A stretch of DNA of 64,000 bases from Capsicum annuum (Eukaryota > Streptophyta > Magnoliopsida > Solanales > Solanaceae). The notes beneath the pieces were generated by a model. That model ran no database searches and was not told the origin of the DNA. It saw nothing but the letters and a program-made list of their open reading frames with translations. Both the position numbers and the translations under genes were made by a program. Location of the stretch: contig NC_061121.1 in the NCBI RefSeq assembly GCF_002878395.1, positions 40,646,050 through 40,710,049 of the forward strand. Direction: 5' to 3'. Shown piece after piece: positions 1 to 12,245 of this stretch (its first letter is position 1; each line of letters starts with the position of its first letter).

Positions 1-869
1 CTTATTCATGTGTGAACATTGGTTGGCCTCGAAAACTCATTTTCCATATATGGGACCCACTTAGGTTTTGGTGTCATTTTTGGACTCGAGGAACAATAGT
101 GCAATATAGGTGTCATTAGACTCGTATTGATAAGTAGATTATGGTTTTGATAGTGTGATGGCATTTTGTGGATTGTAAAGAGAAGACGAGCATGTGGTTC
201 ATGAAGTGAGGTTTTGCAATTTAGCCTTAAGGTAAGCTTTTATCTTCTTTTCTCCATAGATGATGAGTGATATATTGCGTGTGGATATAGATGTTAGGCT
301 TGATTATAAATAGGATGGATTGACCTCGACTGTTGATGTTTGGAGTTTAGATGAGGGATTGGGACCCATCAAATGGCATGTTTATCCCTCTTTTTAATCC
401 TATTTCTTTTTCTCTCTATTTTATATAGTTATATTATGTTTATGATGTAAACTTACATTTGGGATGTGGTTTTAGCATTTGAAGCATGTTTTGTATATTT
501 GACCTTATTGGGCTAGTGTGGTAGGCTTGAAACTGAAAGTTGGATAAAGTTAACTAGAGTTCCCTTGTTTCTAGTCGAAGTTGCTATGTTAGATTTGAAT
601 ATGGCTTATTTGACATCTAGAAGTTGGACTAGATACCTTAGCCTAGTATGGGGCATGGGGTGACTAATTATGGAAATTGGGGATTAGAAATGGGATTACC
701 TGGCCCACTTAGGCCTAAACTTATATTAAGCCTTGTGGACTTAGTTATGGATATTAGATATAGATGAGGCTAGTAAACCTTATAATAATGTTACTTCATG
801 ACTTGGTAACTTGTATTGATGTTTTAGAATTGTCGGTTTTAAGTTATAGTTATGATACTTCTTATGGAA

Positions 870-1105
870 GTGATATTGGGCATTTAGAGATGATATTCCT
901 CTTAGATATGTTATGTGGCATATAGAGATGCTATTTTCTCTTAGACTTGATGATTGGCCTATAGAGATGCTATTTCCTCTTAGACTTGGTTATTGGCCTA
1001 TAGAAATGTTATTTAATCTTAGACTTGATGATTGACCTATAGAGTTGCTATTTCCTTTAGTCATAATTGTTGGACATATAAAGACGAGGTTCCATTTAGA
1101 TATGG
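870..1105 (+). repeat. 40-bp tandem array in element A 5' LTR
   Basis: About five imperfect units of roughly 40 bp share the core CCTATAGAGATGCTATTT followed by CTCTTAGACTTGATGATTGG-like sequence. The same array occurs at 19740-19985 in the 3' LTR, so it predates the insertion of A. Confidence 0.8.
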
Positions 1106-2399
1106 TAATTGGCTTAGAGAGGTGATATTCCTCATAGTTATGATGTTTGACCTTTTGATATAAGATATCCTATAGGTAATTACATGTGTATCTATATTAT
1201 GCCTCCTATATTGAGATGCCTTTTGTGTGAGAGAATGATTACATGCTTATTGATATTATGCCTCCTATATGTGAGTTGCCTTCTATGTGTAAGATGGTTA
1301 GAGATATGCTATGGCTTATAAATATGATTGTCGATATGAGTTCTAGATATGTATATAGGCCTATGACCGTGATTATGATGTTGCAATTATTTTGGGTATG
1401 TCATTGGCCCAAGGGCCTATGTTATTGTAATCATAGGATATCCGAGAAGTACTTGTCATTGTAAAGGATACGATTACAGTTTATGGATTCATATATATGT
1501 TTGTTTACGCATCTTTCCAGTATGGTATGGAGGAAGATATAGTATGTTGCTTACGACTTTATTGATTTGATACTGGTGATGGCATCCATAGATTTATTAC
1601 ATTCATTATTATTATATCGGTAACTTATGTAATTTCTATGAAGTATGATCTTATGATTGCTCTGCCTAATTAACGGTTAAGCTATGAGGTAGCTAGTTGT
1701 CCGTTAGCTGACTATAACACTTGGTGGCTAGTTTATCTAAGTATTACTTAATGAATATTGCTTAGTATAAATATGTGGTTGCTGGCGATGGTTAATGCAT
1801 GATTTATAGTGAGGTCGGGTCTAGCATAGATGAAGACTATTTTATATTGATCTCTAAGATCATGACATCGATTAGTCGATAGTCGAGGAGTTTTGCATTA
1901 ATGAGGAAAGATAATAAGAGATGTTGGTAATAAGAGGTGACTAGTTAATAATGATTAATAGTTGATAAATGGTTAATAAATGAATAGTTAATCAAGGATT
2001 TATGGTAAATGAGGGTTAGTTAATGAATGGTGCCAGTTAATAAAACATAGTTAGGTAATAAGTAGTAATGTTTTGTCAAATAGTGATTAACGAGTTTAGG
2101 ATGATTAGTTGATAATGATGAATGGTGTATAAATGGCGATTTGCTCTAGAGATGAATCTTGACTAGATGTTAGATGTTAACTATTTAGTAAATAGTGGTT
2201 AGTGTCTATCCCATGAATATGGATAATGTTTAGGCTAATAATTAGGAGTCGCGTGACAATTAGTGAACTATTGGTTTCTTTATAATAACCATTGGTTAAC
2301 AAATAATGTATAGTTGGGAAATATTAGCAAGATAGATACTCTATGGTGATAAGACTATGTTAACTAGTATTTTTAGTGTATGTTATTTGGTAGTGATTG

Positions 2400-2645
2400 T
2401 TGTGATGATATTGATACCCAACAAGGCCAGAGGATACAGCTATGATAATATTTATAACTGGTAAGGATGGAGGATACTATTATGATGATATTGATGCCCG
2501 GCAAGTCCGGAGGACACTATTATAAAGATGTTGATACCCGACAAGGCCAAAGAATACTATTGTATGATGCTGATACCTGATAGGTTTAGAGGATATATTG
2601 ATGATATGTTATGTTCAGCAAGGCCGGAGGTTGATGACAATGATG
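2400..2645 (+). repeat. ~40-bp tandem array (GATATTGATACCC...AAGGCC) in A 5' LTR
   Basis: Around five to six degenerate units contain GATGATATTGATACCC, then a CAAGGCCGGAGGATACTAT-like half. Related arrays lie at 21247-21490 (A 3' LTR) and, inverted and longer, at 47860-48360 (C 3' LTR). Confidence 0.8.
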
Positions 2646-3974
2646 ATGGTCCTAATAAGGACAGATATGATGAGTTGTAATATTAATTGTATACTTTGCA
2701 TTTATTCCTACATGTGTATTGCCTATCACTAAAATACACCTATATTTATTAGCTGGTCTGGAGCAGTTGCATATATATGGGTGAAGAATATATCTTATGT
2801 TATTATATGTTGATTGAACCTTTTGACTCTGGGGCGTTGGGGCATGCGCAGGCTCCGCTAGGTATTTGGGTATCTGAAGTAGCTAGTTATTTGTGATGTT
2901 ATTGTTATTGTTATTATCACCGTTATGATCAGTATTATGGATAGCCTATGACAGATCAGTCCCGGATGCAATATCAGGATTGAGGTATGTCTTCGACCTC
3001 TTCTATCTTATGATCGCATTACTATGCAGGATTATTCATGTTTAGCCATGTTGCTTAGAAACCCTGAGTATAATAGAATTTAAATTTTGATAGTATTATA
3101 ATGAGGTCTTAGAATGAAGATATGATGATTCATTGAGATGACCTCAGGTTTATATGTATATATATTTGTATGTATATCTAGCTATTTAAAGCTATGGTAC
3201 TATTGTATATCCCTTCCTTTGTTGTTTATATTGTATAGTTATTTCTTCACCTTGTATATTACTATATATCTTTCTTTCGCCCTTTATTTGTAAATCGGCC
3301 TAGGATATACATTATAGTATTTTCATAGGTTAAATACAGGTGGAATAGGATAGTTCACCTTAAACTTCCTTAGTCTTTTTATGTTGGACTTTTGGACATG
3401 AATAGGTTAGTTAACCCTTATTATTCTCATTGATATGTTATATGATTTCTGTACTCTTGGGTGTAGATTTTATTTTGTTTATATGTTGTGCATATCTACT
3501 GTATCTTTGGAGCTCAGTTGGAAGAAGCCTACTGAGTACCATTCATTTGGTACTCATACTATACTTCTGCAACCTGCAGATCATAGTATGGGTTATCATC
3601 ATTGATGTGTGAATCATGTGGAGCAGCCTTGGTTCTAAGAATTAGATTGAGCTCCTGATATTTGCATTATTACTTATCTCTCTCCTATGTATTAGACTAG
3701 TATCTAAGTTTAATCTGGAGATAATTTATATCAGTGTATTTCTCCTTGATGTCACTTTTGTACTCTTATTATATTTAGAAGCTCTTGTACTGATACCACC
3801 AGGGTATCAGGTTTTGGGATTCTTCTATGTATTGATCTTTATTACATGTATTTTGCACTATTTCCTTATATTATTAAGTAGTCTGTTACTAGCCGTTCTG
3901 AACTGCTGGTTGGCTTACCTACTAGTGGGTTATGGTAGTCTCCATCATGATCGAGTAGTTGGGTCGTGATAAAT

Positions 3975-3991
3975 TTATATCAAAGCCTAGG
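3975..3991 (+). other. Element A primer-binding site (initiator Met tRNA type)
   Basis: TTATATCAAAGCCTAGG starts four bases after the LTR end and matches the plant initiator-Met PBS TGGTATCAGAGCCTAGG except for three transitions or transversions. It marks the start of the internal region and the site of minus-strand priming. Confidence 0.85.
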
Positions 3992-6566
3992 TATCACCTA
4001 TATATTAGTACAAGAGCTAAGTGTTAGTAGAGTCTTGCGGATCGATGTAGAGATGTCCGTAACCTATCTTTGGGAGGCTACAGTGATATTTTAGGAAATT
4101 CACTTCTTGACGCCTTATTGTGTGTTCGCATTGCTATGAACCTTAAACACTTTCTTTGACTCTATTATATCCCCGAAGGACGATACGACATTATTGATAG
4201 ATGTAGATGAGACTTCAATATGCATTTCAGGAGTTTCAGCATAGCATCAGACTAGATAGTCATAGATGGACATCAAAGATCTTCAGCAGGAGCCAAAAAG
4301 AATTTGGGTCTATTGGTGTTCATCAGGGTTCTTAGTACGAGACTGGATTTTTTGTGTGGTCCATGCATTTTCCTATGTGATATTCTTTTGAGCCGGACCT
4401 TGGTGCATGGAGGTGTTAGAGGGTTAGTATTGCCACTCTGTTTGAAATTGGAGAACTGGAGAGTAGTTGAATATTCCTTCAATCAGGATGTTGATTATGA
4501 GAAGAACATAGAGAACACAAGTATTGAGACATATGGATATAGCAGCAAGAGGCATGCCATCAGTATAATGCTATTGGTATTTTATCCGAGAGTGAGGATT
4601 CTTCTGGTAGAGTTCATCTTAACCTACAGATTGTCATCTCTACTCAAATAGTATTCTATACTATAGGTAGCTCTCAGACCTGTCATGATGATCATGGTGG
4701 GCAGTGTTCCCCATAGACATACAAAGTGTGGTGCGGTTCTTTGAGCCATGATGACCATTTCAGATATTGAAGGGAAGTGTCTCAAAGTAATCCAGGCTCT
4801 TGGTTGGGTTATGTAATGATGAGACACTAGTCAAGAGTATGCCCCAAGTATGAGATAGATGATCAACTAGAGTTTGCATGTATTTTTCTTGCCAGCCTAG
4901 GGTTCCTGAGAAAGGATGTGATTTCAGATGTTTGGACATAATTTTGCAGATTTCTCTCAGCATCAGTTGTCCAGCCATTTAGCCTTAGTTTTGGTCTCAC
5001 CATGTTGGTGCTTCAAAAGTTTTCTTCGACTGCAAAGTGACCATCTACTAGTCTAGGGAGTGTCTCTGACATGATATTTAAGGTCATTCAGCTTATTTAT
5101 AGCAGCTCATGATGTTGTGACATCTTTAGTTAGAGATGGTGCGCTTGGCCCCTCAGTTGATAATTTAGTTAGTCGGTCTTAATTAGACCCGTTAAGATGT
5201 ATTTTTCCTATGCTCATCAGGCATGTGATTGCATATGCCGCCATGATTAGTGTGCTTTTATTTCTTGGCTTAATATCTTATTATGTGTAGTGGGATTTTC
5301 ATACCCATTGATGATTGTATTCCTTGATGAATTTATATTAGTCATTATGTGCCTTATTATTGGATTCCTGATTTATGTTACTACTCCGTGGTTTATTTCT
5401 TTTAGTAGTGGATGGAGTTAATCTATGTTGATGTTTTCCCCTATGGGTGTGGTTTTTGGGTTGAAGTCTTATTTATCTTGGCACATTAGCCCTACTATAG
5501 CCCTTGAGTGGTATATGATATGGATGTTTATTTTGGTACCATATATTCAATGTGTTGATATTGATATTGTTGTTGTTATTGCTACCACTGCGTGAGATTA
5601 TTTATATTACTTGATGTTGTTACATGATGAATTTGATCCTCACTGGGTAGCTGATTAGACTAGTGTTATCTAGTCAGACTTTTATTTTCTTATGATATTA
5701 TTTGGTGGCTTGAGTAGATAAAACCTGATTTGATTATTTCTTTCCACTAGAACAGTGAGATTGACTATGTTCCCTCTTAGTTATCTATATTAGATTTATT
5801 TGGGCATGTGTTGTCGTATCAAAGGTAAGTTGACCTTCCGTAGTTCTTTGTGATTTTTGAGTCAACAATTTAGTTATGTTGCTTATTTTTGAGTTTGAGA
5901 TCCTTAGACTTGCCTTCTGTGTTACGATGGATTTTGTTTTAGAGATCCCTTCCAGTATAGCCCATTATGAGATTTACCAGTATGAGGTATGTTCTTCATT
6001 TGTGGCTATTTATTTCCCTTATAGCGATTGATATTGGTGTTAAGAAGTCGTGGATTCATCTCATAAGTATGTTGGGTTTGTTCCCTTAGGATATTTTACC
6101 CTGTTGATGGTGTGGAGAGTGGATATTCTTTTTTTTTGTGATAGGGTTTTATCTAGTAGAGTTGGAAAGTTAAAGGCAAGTGGCCATTCCTGTGATTGCT
6201 TCTTAAGTTAGCAATTAGAAATTCTTTATCTCGAATTGATTTTCTGGTTGTAGTTGTAACTTTGACCTTGCTTTCGAGAATTGGTGTATTTCATCTTCGA
6301 TGATGTGGTTCTTGGGTGGATTTGGAAAATCCCCATTTCAGAGTATGCTCAGCCTAGTGAGGCTTAGTTGAGTGTTTCTCCTTGGTGATATGTACTTATG
6401 GCTATTTCTTTGCCTATATGGAGTATTGGATTGATTAGTTCTCGGATTAAGTTGCATTTTTCTGAGGTGCTAGAGCTTTACCCATTTCTGGTGTGGTTTT
6501 CAGCCTTGGGATGTTTTTTAGTATGTTTGGATAGTTCATTCCCTCCAGCAGGTATGGAGTGGGTTG
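3992..6566 (+). mobile_element. Element A internal region, left part, no recognisable gag-pol
   Basis: After the PBS lies a leader that resembles that of element C: both contain CTATCTTTGGGAGGCTA (A near 4067; C on the minus strand near 55482-55501). Beyond about 4150 I find no zinc knuckle, protease, RT, RNase H or integrase motif on either strand. The longest open frame (4304-4651, 115 codons) is not recognisable and is rich in hydrophobic residues as expected from T-rich DNA. The sequence is interrupted by element G at 6572 and resumes at 16589. I read it as a non-autonomous, LARD-like interior, though a very decayed gag cannot be excluded. Confidence 0.7.
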
Positions 6567-6571
6567 TATAT
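6567..6571. repeat. Target-site duplication TATAT of element G (left copy)
   Basis: TATAT directly precedes the G 5' LTR and is repeated exactly at 16584-16588 just after its 3' LTR. This is the 5-bp duplication expected of a Ty3/gypsy integrase. Confidence 0.9.
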
Positions 6572-8925
6572 TGTAATACCCCGTACTTTTTTCTAGCTCA
6601 ATTTAGCTCCTAGAATGTGAAGGGTTAGCTTCAAAAATGAATAACCTTTGATACATATAGAATTTTCCAGTTCTAGACCCTCCATTGTGTAGAAAATTGA
6701 ATTAGCTTTCCAACGATACCAATTTTGCCTATATTCGATACTCGGTTGAGAAGTTATGGAATTTTTAGTAAAATAGTGTGGCATTTCGACAAGCACCCCA
6801 TCGCGTTGAAGTTTCAGTCCCCATTTGTCAATTTCCAGTAAGCCACCGCGATAGTGGTGCGTTGCGGTGGGTGGTAAACTTGGGAATTTTCTTTCTTTTC
6901 CAGTTCCAAAGTCAATTTTAAAAGGGATAGTTTGGTCAATTCCTAAGCCCCAAATCGTTAGTAACATAAGATTAAACAAATTCTTAGCCTATTATACCCA
7001 TTATTCATCAATTTTCTCTCAAATAAAACCCTAGAGCTCAAACCTTACTCCCCAAGAAATCAAATTTCCTCCATTTTTCTTCCAAGATAACTCAAGATTA
7101 AAGATTCCCAATTCAAGAACTTCAACAATTCATCTTCAAAAGCACAATAGGAATCTGAAATCAAGTGTTCTCATCAATTTCATCAATTAAGGAATGTGGG
7201 GTTTATGAACAAGGATATTCTTTCATCCTTGTGCCCAAAACTAGTCTTTAATTATAAATTTACATGATTTCTTATGAATATACATGAGTTTCAAATTAGG
7301 GTTCATACCTATTATTATTATTTGCAAGATTATGAGATTTCAAGTGATTTAGAAGTTGAGTTATATGTGTATTTTCGTATTTCCATACGTATTGCAGTAT
7401 ATTTCAGATTTTGAGTTGAACTATAAATATTTACATTATCAAGCATGAACATTATGATGTTTTAACATGAATTTGGTGCATGGGTCATTAGGCCCTAATT
7501 GGATAGTTCTATTTCAAGATTAATTGTGCTATAAACACCCTTTTGCTAGATTATTTTCAGATTTTTGATAAAGATTTGATCTTTTGATCTCAGCTTAGAT
7601 TATGAAATCCACTTTACTATTTCAGATTATAGTCTAACTTAGTAATTATACAGTTGGTTTTCGTAGTAAACCATTATACTAGATTTTTAAAGTGTATTTA
7701 AAATAGAATGAGCATACAGATTAAAGGGAGTAGTATTTAGCACCGAGTTGGGTATGTTATCATGCCCCCAAACTACGAGCCAACGTAGGTTCAGATTATC
7801 AGATTATTCACATCACTATGTGGATGATAGATATAGATATGATCACTTAGATTAGGTAATACTCCTTGGCAAGAGTATAACACCTCTCCCCAACATGAGG
7901 TTTTCCCATAAGGCAACTAGACCTTGGACTCCATGATAGATCACATGGTTTATGTCAGTTAGAAGAACCTCCCTGTATAAAAGAGTAATCCTAATAGTAA
8001 AGACTTTCAGAATAGTTTTTAAAAGTATTTCCCTACTAGTAAAAGATCTACAGAATAGAATAATCTTAACAGAAAAGTTTTTAGAAACTAAGTGTAAAGG
8101 CTCACAACTTTACTCAGATATTGTTTTACAGAAAGACATTAGCTACAGACGTTAGCTTTCATGATTTAGATATCAAAGTGAGTCATTTGTACACTTAGAC
8201 AGCATGATTTACAAATAAAACACTAGTACAACTATTAGAACTAAATGTTATGACTCACTAGATTTATAAAGTATGATTTACTTCTCATGATTATGATCCT
8301 CAATTTTCAGATATTCCAGCTTATGTGAGTCATCTACATTTAGCACCCATTGTTTTACAAATTATGATGATGTTGAGACATTGTTTTACTTATACATTCA
8401 CCCTCATATACTCAGTACATCCTCAAAGTACTAATTCACATATACGTGTATGTGTTATATTATCTTATAATGTAGTTTCAGGTGCTCAGTTTTAGTAGCG
8501 CGTGTAATTTTGAATAACTTTATCTACATCTCGAGAGTTGGTCCGTCCTCATAATATGGGGACCTGGTACTCATTTTTCAGCTTATTAGATTAGATGATT
8601 TAGTATTTTCATATAGTTCGAGTTAGTTGGGGGTTTGTCCCAGTGACTCTCAAGTAATTAGTAATAGAGAATTATCAGGATGCTTGATATGATTTAGATT
8701 ATTCAGTATTGATTGTTCAGACTATTTAGTCTAGTATTTTCAGAGATTATATTTAGACATTCTTAGTTAGCTCAGACAAATTTCTGCGTTCTAGTTTTGA
8801 TATTATATCTATATTTCCTCTATTATGAAATTCAGACTTAGTAGAAGGTAGACAGGGTTAGCCAAAGGCTGCTCATAGTCTTGAGCACCGTATCACTTCT
8901 CGAGACCCATTTTTGGGGTGTTACA
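6572..8925 (+). mobile_element. Element G 5' LTR
   Basis: It runs from TGTAATACCCCG to GGGGTGTTACA, a TG...CA LTR of 2,354 bp. It contains the run AAAACCCTAGAGCTC near 7024 and a GC-rich CpG-containing patch (6790-6870) that is present once here but several times in the 3' LTR. The open frame on the minus strand at 6593-6979 is a chance frame inside the LTR and is mirrored in the other copy. Confidence 0.93.
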
Positions 8926-8929
8926 AACT

Positions 8930-8947
8930 TTGTATCAGATACTAAGG
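8930..8947 (+). other. Element G primer-binding site
   Basis: TTGTATCAGATACTAAGG lies four bases after the LTR end and corresponds to the initiator-Met PBS TGGTATCAGAGCCTAAGG with a few substitutions. Confidence 0.85.
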
Positions 8948-9000
8948 TTTATAAGAGTCCTAGGGAGTCAGACAAGTAGCGTTACATAGAGTCTTGATCA

Positions 9001-9055
9001 TGGGTGTGAAGCGCGCCATATTTATGAGCAAGTGGCTATGGGACGTTCTCTGGAA
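9001..9055 (+). other. Conserved leader motif downstream of PBS (element G)
   Basis: The segment with GTGAAGCGCGCCATATTTAT, followed by a GGCTATGGGACGTT-like stretch, recurs after the PBS of elements B (43785-43840) and H (61375-61430). Conservation between diverged elements outside the coding region suggests an RNA function such as packaging or dimerisation. That role is inference. Confidence 0.5.
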
Positions 9056-9134
9056 ATCATCTCTTTCTTTCATGATCTATCGTCCTTACAACATTTCTAT
9101 GTTTTTAACTCGTGCTCTTACGTGACAGTTGAAT

Positions 9135-10290
9135 ATGCCTTCTCATTGAGCTAATGCCCGTAGAAATGATAACTAGCCACCCCAGCCAGCTGACCCTCTG
9201 AATGAGAATATATCCCATGCTCAATTTTTGGCTGCTTTACAGGCGCTGGCCTAAGATGTGAGTGCCAATGTTAAGGGAAACCATCAGGAGGTATTCCCAC
9301 TTTAGTAGAATAGTGATTTAGCAATAGCCAAAAACCGATACTTCATGAGAATGAATCCGCCAGAGTTCTTTGGGTCAAAAGCAGGTGGGGACCTACAGCT
9401 TTATTTAGATGAAGTGAAGAAGATCACCCAGATTATGTATGTTTCTGAAGAGAAAAGTGTTGAGTTAGCATCCTATAGATTGAAGGATGTAGTGTATAAT
9501 TGGGTTGTTAGGTAGAAGAATAGTATAGGCGAGAATGCAACTTCTATGAGTTGGCAAGTGTTTCAGAATACATTTCTAGATAGGTTCTTTCCTTGTGAAA
9601 TAGGAGAAACTAAGATGGAGGAGTTTATAAACCTGAGTTAGGGTTCAAGGACAGTGAAGGAGTACTACCATAAGTTTAAACAGTTGTCTAAGTAAGCCCC
9701 TAATATGATGGTTGATCCTAGGGAAAATATGAGTAAGTTTGTTACTGGAGTATCTGGTTTGGTAGTGAAGGAGTATAGGACTACCACTCTTATTGGGGAC
9801 ATGGATCTTGCTAGGTTGATTATTCATGCCCAGCAGATTGAGGTAGAAAAGTTAAAGGGAGGAGAGAGAGGAAATAAGAAGGCTAGAATAGGGTAGTTTA
9901 AGTATAGCCAGACAAAGTATGGAGGGGGAAATTGTTTCCAATTTTAGAATCATTCATATATGCCAGCACTATCTCTAGCCAGTGCTCCCACTCCTAGAGC
10001 TAGATAGAAACAGTGGGGTAAGACTTATATGTCCATATCTTAGAATAGTGTGAGTGGAAAGCCCAGTTATCCTTCATGTGCTAAGTGTGGTAAGAATTAT
10101 ACTGGTGAGTGTTTGTTGGGACAGAAAGGTTGTTATGGCTGTGGTAAGTTGGGACATAGAATCAAAGAGTGCTCGTATGCTAAGTAGGGAAACAAGGATG
10201 TTCGTCCACAGACTTAGGCTACAAGTGCACCAGCTTCTCTACGTCGCCCAGTCCCTCGTCTGGGCGCATCATCTGATATCAGTGGCGGTC
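9135..10290 (+). pseudogene. Element G gag pseudogene (capsid and zinc knuckle)
   Basis: Gag forms the virus-like particle and its zinc knuckle binds the genomic RNA. The start ATG at 9135 opens an MPS...RR leader. A stop follows at codon 5 (TGA, 9147-9149) and another at 9174-9176 (TAG). The body keeps the plant gypsy capsid pattern: a PPEFFGS block near 9360, an FLDRFFP block near 9570, and a charged helix with KGGERGNKKAR near 9850. One knuckle of C-X2-C-X4-H-X4-C form (CYGCGKLGHRIKEC) is intact at 10131-10172. At least ten in-frame stops, mainly TAG, break the frame. It is a gag-pol precursor relic, not a live gene. Confidence 0.88.
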
Positions 10291-10802
10291 AGCGCCAGAA
10301 TCATTTTTATGCTTTACTATCCCATCAAAAGCAGGAGGATTCACCAAATGTTGTTACTGGTATGTTTCATGTCTTTCATCTAGATGTTTATGTATTGTTA
10401 TACCTTGGGTTGAATTTCTCTAATGTGACCTTATTAGTTGCAGTGAATTTTGAAATATGTCCTGAAAAGATCCCTGAGCCCATCTTAGTTTCTACTGAAG
10501 TGGGTGAGTCAGTTATTACCGAACAGATCTAAAGAAAGTGTCCTATCACTGTCCTTCATAAAATCATGTTAGCAGATCTAATAGAGTTAGATATGGTTGA
10601 GTTTATCCTCATTCTTTGTATAGACTGGCTCCATTCTTTTTATGCGTCTATAGATTGTCGAACTCGAGTGGTGAAGTTTCAGTTTCTAGATAAGCCAATC
10701 TTTGAGTGGGGAGGAAATTCAGTGTCTCCCAAAAGTCATTTCATATCTTATCTTAAAGCCAGAAAGTTGATTTCCAAAGGGTGTATCTATCATCTAGTTT
10801 GA
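10291..10802 (+). pseudogene. Element G protease-region pseudogene
   Basis: This part of pol corresponds to the aspartic protease that matures the polyprotein. The active-site motif is altered: the catalytic Asp of the usual D-x-G triplet is read as Tyr in LLYLG (codon 10401-10403). Downstream, the conserved LDM...ILxxDWLH segment is present but its Gly is Cys (ILCIDWLHS, near 10612). The segment ends with SYLKARKLISKGCIYHLV and a TGA at 10800-10802. Further stops lie near 10531. The missing catalytic residue means no protease activity even if it were translated. Confidence 0.85.
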
Positions 10803-11790
10803 GTCAAAAACACTGAGTCTGAGACTCCAATAGTTCAATCAATCAGTGTAGTCAATGATTTTCTTGATGTTTTTCCCAAAGATTTGTCAGGGGTACCTCC
10901 CGATAGGGAAATAGAACTCGGTATTGACCTATTCCAGATACTCAGCCTATCTCTATTCCTCCTTATTGTATAGCTTCAACCGAGCTTAAGGAGTTAAACA
11001 GCAACTTAAAGATCTTTCAGATAAAGGTTTCATAAGGCCCAGTGTTTCTCTATGGGGCGGTCCCATCCTATTTGTGCAAAAGAAAGATGGTTCTTTGCTA
11101 ATGTGCATTGACAATCATCAGCTGATAAAGTCATAGTCAAAAATAAATATCCTCTTCCTAGAATTGATGACTTATTCGACCAGCTTCAAGGTGCAAGTTA
11201 ATTCTTCAAGATAGACCTTAGATCAGGCTATCATCATCTTAAAGTACGGGAATGTGATATTTCAAAGATAGCTTTAAGAACCTATTATGGTCATTTTGAG
11301 TTTAAAGTCATGTCCTTCGGACTAACAAATGCCCCCCACAGCCTTCATGGACTTGATGAGCCGAGTGTTTAAATAATATTTGAACATATTTGTCATAGTC
11401 TTTATTAATGATATTCTTGTCTATTCTCATAGTGAGGATGATCATGCAAACCACCTTAGAATTGTGTTGCAAACTCTTAGAGATCACCAGTTGTTTGCCA
11501 AATTCAGCAAATATGAATTTTGGCTAAGATCAATAGCTTTCCTTGGTTATATTGTTTCCAGTGATGGTGTTAGAGTTGATGCCCAAAAGAGAGAGTTGAT
11601 GCCCAAAAGACAGAGGCTGTAAGAAACTAGCCTAGAACTATTTCTCTATCAGACATTAGAAGTTTCTTGGGTTTAGTTCGCTATTACAGATGTTTTGTTG
11701 AGGGTTTCTCACCTATTACGTCTCCTATATCTAGATTAACTCAGAACAAAGTTAAGTTCCAGTGGTTAGATTTCTCGTGAGAAAAGTTTT
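10803..11790 (+). pseudogene. Element G reverse transcriptase pseudogene
   Basis: RT copies element RNA into DNA. The order of motifs fits Ty3/gypsy RT: a VFPKDLSGVPPDREIE linker (10868), the VQKKDGS block (11076), the [14 protein letters not shown] block (11162), and the polymerase box, here FINDILVYS at 11401-11427. The first Asp of that box is Asn (AAT, 11407-11409), removing a metal-binding carboxylate. Frameshifts fall near 10940 and 11000 and in the 11330 region, where an extra C disrupts the AP-AFM block. The later part, [21 protein letters not shown], is well kept. A short local duplication of GTTGATGCCCAAAAGAGA-type sequence occurs at 11575-11612. Confidence 0.9.
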
Positions 11791-12245
11791 TAGGAGTTGA
11801 AGACTCGACTCACTTCAGCCCCAGTTTTAGCATTACCTGATGGTACAGATGGTTTAGTTGTGTATTGTGATGCCTCTACAATCGGTATAGATTGTGTGTT
11901 TATGCAGAGAGGTAAAGTTATAGCCTATGCCTCCAGACAGCTTAAGCCTCATGAAAAGAACTACCCGACCCATGATCTTGAGTTAGTTGCTATTGTGTTT
12001 ACATTGAAAATCTGGAGGCACTATCTTTATGGGGTGTACGTTGATGTGTTTATAGATCATAAAAGCTTACAGTAAGTATTTACTCAGAGGGAGTTAAATC
12101 TTTATCAAAGAAGGTGGTTGGAATTATTGAAAGATTATGATATGAGTGTGTTACATTATTCGGGCAAGGCCAATGTAGTTGCAGACTCCCTTAGTAGATT
12201 GTCCATGGGCAATGTTGCTCATATGGAGAATGATAAGAAAGAGTT
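11791..12245 (+). pseudogene. Element G RNase H pseudogene
   Basis: RNase H degrades the RNA strand of the RNA/DNA hybrid during replication. The segment [22 protein letters not shown] (from 11836) holds the catalytic Asp of the YCDAS motif, followed by [20 protein letters not shown] and [13 protein letters not shown] at 12073-12075 stops the frame directly after HKSLQ. The tail (12085-12210) still reads as the QRRWLELLKDYD and VADSLSRLS blocks that end RNase H in this family. Confidence 0.9.

Larger units (their letters stand above)
1..3971 (+). mobile_element. Element A: 5' LTR (left end cut by window)
   Basis: This stretch repeats the order and sequence of 18870-22861 almost end to end, so the two are the LTRs of one element. 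It closes with GGGTCGTGATA, matching the GGGTCGTGACA end of the 3' copy, and a primer-binding site follows directly. The missing first ~1 kb lies left of the window. It is AT-rich and carries two short tandem arrays near 870-1105 and 2400-2645. Small open frames inside it (for example near 1243 and 3430) have counterparts in the other copy but no recognisable protein character. Confidence 0.9.

Noticed and set aside
4304..4651. 115-codon open frame in the A interior as a possible gene
   Set aside because: It has no recognisable domain and biased hydrophobic composition, matches no part of gag-pol, and lies in a coding-free non-autonomous element.
6593..6979. 128-codon minus-strand frame at the start of the G LTR
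   Set aside because: Broken versions of the same frame occur in the other LTR (14040-14661 region). It is LTR sequence and not a conserved protein.
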